This document shows, one piece after another, positions 62,621-64,000 of a stretch of DNA of 64,000 bases (its first letter is position 1; each line of letters starts with the position of its first letter). Source of the DNA: Halalkalicoccus sp. NIPERK01. GTDB lineage: Archaea > Halobacteriota > Halobacteria > Halobacteriales > Halalkalicoccaceae. The translations under genes were made by a program, and so were the position numbers. The notes under the pieces are model-generated. The model saw nothing but the letters and a program-made list of their open reading frames with translations, did no database searches and was not told where the DNA came from. The stretch lies in NCBI RefSeq assembly GCF_030287405.1, contig NZ_JASVVV010000001.1:310001-374000 (forward strand), given 5' to 3'.

Positions 62621-63010
62621 TTAGGGTTCGAGCGCGAGCGGGCCGTCGAGTTCGAGGGTCACGCCGTCGCGCCGGGCGCGTTCGGCACAGGCGGCGAGCG
62701 CCGGCCTGACCTTCCGCTCGTCGCCGACGGAGTCGAACGAGACGGTGAGGGTTCCGGCCCCCAGAAAGGCCGCGGCTCGGATGTGGTCCCGGATCCGTTC
62801 GGCCTCCTGTTGGGTCGAGAGCGAACAGTCCTCCTTGAAGCAGGCGTCGACCGTGAGCCGGGCCGGAACGAGCCGTTCGCCGGCGAGGTCCGCCTTCAGG
62901 TCGCGCAGGTAGTCGGGGGCGGTCGAATCGAGCGCGTCGCCGTCCACCCGGACGGGGGTGGCCTCCTCCGGTCGACACGGCTCGACCGCGGGACGCTGTA
63001 GCGTGCTCAT
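62621..63010 (-). CDS. Conserved haloarchaeal protein
   Basis: A 129-residue soluble protein with several cysteines (ACFKEDCSLSTQQEAERIRDH, ALAACAERARRDG). Start ATG 63008-63010 is strongly supported by a minus-strand TATA (GGATATAC at 63031-63038) 26 bases upstream. Function unknown. Confidence 0.7.
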   Translation of the reverse strand: MSTLQRPAVEPCRPEEATPVRVDGDALDSTAPDYLRDLKADLAGERLVPARLTVDACFKEDCSLSTQQEAERIRDHIRAAAFLGAGTLTVSFDSVGDERKVRPALAACAERARRDGVTLELDGPLALEP

Positions 63011-63107
63011 CTCGTACGCTCATACATGGTGGATATACAAAAACCTTTGTAGATGCCCAACAGTAATCGGCCGGTGCGGTTATGTGGCCGCCGTCGGTGG
63101 GGAGGAC

Positions 63108-63275
63108 ATGGACTGTCCTCAGTGTGGGAGGACGCTTTCGCGCTACTCGTTCGGGGAGCGCGACGCCGTGGGCTGTGAGGCGTGTGGATACGTCGGTGTG
63201 ATCGCCGATCACACGAGCGCGCCGAGAGAACTCGAATCGTGGGACGTCGCGCTCGATCGCTTCCGCGGGCGCTGA
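63108..63275 (+). CDS. Small TFIIB-type zinc-ribbon protein
   Basis: A 55-residue protein: CPQCGRTLSRYSFGERDAVGCEACGYVGVIADH, a two-knuckle zinc ribbon, then a short acidic tail. Preceded by GGAGGA. Function unknown. Confidence 0.72.
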   Translation: MDCPQCGRTLSRYSFGERDAVGCEACGYVGVIADHTSAPRELESWDVALDRFRGR

Positions 63276-64000
63276 CTACTCCCCGGCTTCCGCCTCGTCC
63301 GCGTCGTCCGTCTCGTCGGACTCGCCGCCGTCGGTCGCCGCGGCCTCCGTGCTCGGCGCTCGTTCCCCCTCGTCCGAGCGGGCGGCGACGAGCGCGCCGC
63401 GGGCCACGCTGTAGAGCGGCTCGCTCGCCTGCTGGACGCCGCTGACCGAGAAGGGGATGTCGGCGTCCTCGAGGTGGTCCTCGAAGAGTTTCTCGAAGCC
63501 GCGGGGACTCGAGGTCCCGCCGGTGACGACGACGGGCACGTCCAGTCCCTCCTCGACGTCCTCCTCGTTGACCTCGCGGGAGATGTGTTCGATCACGTAG
63601 TCCAAGAGGTTCTCGTAGTAGATGGCGAGCGCGCCCTCGACGCCACCGATGTCGGTCCGGAAGTCGAGTTTGAAGTCGTCCTCCTTGATTGAGGTCACCT
63701 TGTCGACCGGCGTCCCGGTCGCCTGGGCGGCCTGCTCGTCGATCCAGTCGCCGCCGCGAGCGACTGAGAAGGTCATGACGGGCACCGCGTAGTAGGACAG
63801 ACAGACGTTGGTCATGCCCGCCCCGAAGCTGATTCCCAGCCCCGTGAAGTCCCGATCCGCGAGTTCCGAGTAGATGACCGCCATCCCCTCGTTGATCGGC
63901 TCGACGTCGTAGCCCATGTCACCGAGGAACGATTCCACGGTTTTCTCGTGATAGAGCGTCGAGAGCTCCGAGTCGATGGGGTCGGCCGGACTCGAGAAGA
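63276..64000 (-). CDS. Actin/MreB-like ATPase, salactin/volactin type (5' end beyond window)
   Basis: The frame is open to the window edge ([19 protein letters not shown]...), so only the C-terminal ~240 residues are seen. Phosphate-2 loop [36 protein letters not shown] and adenosine motif [19 protein letters not shown] identify the actin/Hsp70 ATPase fold. An acidic Thr/Asp/Glu-rich tail ends the protein. Haloarchaeal actins of this kind form dynamic filaments and affect cell shape or division; assignment to that subgroup is by resemblance only. Confidence 0.75.
   Translation of the reverse strand, partial: FSSPADPIDSELSTLYHEKTVESFLGDMGYDVEPINEGMAVIYSELADRDFTGLGISFGAGMTNVCLSYYAVPVMTFSVARGGDWIDEQAAQATGTPVDKVTSIKEDDFKLDFRTDIGGVEGALAIYYENLLDYVIEHISREVNEEDVEEGLDVPVVVTGGTSSPRGFEKLFEDHLEDADIPFSVSGVQQASEPLYSVARGALVAARSDEGERAPSTEAAATDGGESDETDDADEAEAGE

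Overview
The window is high-GC, gene-dense DNA from a haloarchaeon (class Halobacteria). The evidence is very acidic proteins (Asp/Glu-rich, Lys-poor), twin-arginine and lipobox signals, TATA boxes about 26-30 bases before start codons (largely leaderless genes), ATGA/GTGA start-stop overlaps inside operons, many small CxxC zinc-ribbon proteins, and archaeal marker genes (RpoL, archaeal TyrRS, a HalX response regulator, halocyanin, an actin-like protein, an XPD-type helicase). No rRNA, tRNA, CRISPR array or intact insertion sequence was recognised.

Layout. 1-1.8 kb: zinc-finger protein and a Lys-rich CHRD protein lying between two diverged ~100-bp direct repeats. 1.8-8.0 kb: complete fructose phosphotransferase locus (glpR; pfkB, ptfC, ptfA, ptfH, ptfI, ptfB), with a repeat-built bridging small ORF between ptfA and ptfH. 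8.0-11.8 kb: siroheme sulfite/nitrite reductase preceded by a chain of overlapping mini-ORFs with hairpins around the ribosome sites, then an FrhB/FpoF-type flavo-iron-sulfur protein; together they look like a split F420-dependent sulfite (or nitrite) reductase. 11.8-25.9 kb: membrane proteins; a DUF59/amidohydrolase/alcohol dehydrogenase trio; M20 amidohydrolase; ACR3/SBF-type transporter; acyl-CoA dehydrogenase; HalX regulator; MFS; tyrS; CBS protein. 25.9-28.5 kb: HxlR regulator divergent from DoxX, two VOC proteins and a flavin reductase, resembling the bacterial YodB/CatR-catDE quinone-response module. 28.5-35 kb: enolase-superfamily enzyme, SRPBCC protein, XPD-like helicase, peroxiredoxin and small conserved proteins. 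35-41.3 kb: Tat-exported gamma-glutamyltransferase and a TAXI-type TRAP transporter. 41.3-51.2 kb: small membrane proteins, two aldo/keto reductases, macro-domain protein, orphan iron-type binding protein behind a DtxR-like palindrome, PH-domain pair, HAD hydrolase. 51.2-57 kb: copper set (CopZ, Lrp/TRASH regulator, CopA), cupin and halocyanin. 57-64 kb: UDG-like protein, ThuA protein, hisF, rpoL, a hairpin array, rhomboid protease, METTL5-like methyltransferase and the 3' part of an actin-like gene running off the window.

How genes work together. The ptf genes phosphorylate imported fructose to fructose-1-phosphate, which PfkB converts to fructose-1,6-bisphosphate; a motif shared by the pfkB and ptfC upstream regions suggests common control. 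The strongest candidates for undescribed biology are the translational relay before the sulfite reductase gene and its relative inside the ptf operon, and the split F420-linked reductase itself. Next come a pair of ~96-bp elements with matching terminal arms at 33.4 and 43.3 kb, and the cysteine pattern and palindromic promoter of the HxlR module. All function assignments are from reading the sequence; no searches or folding programs were run.
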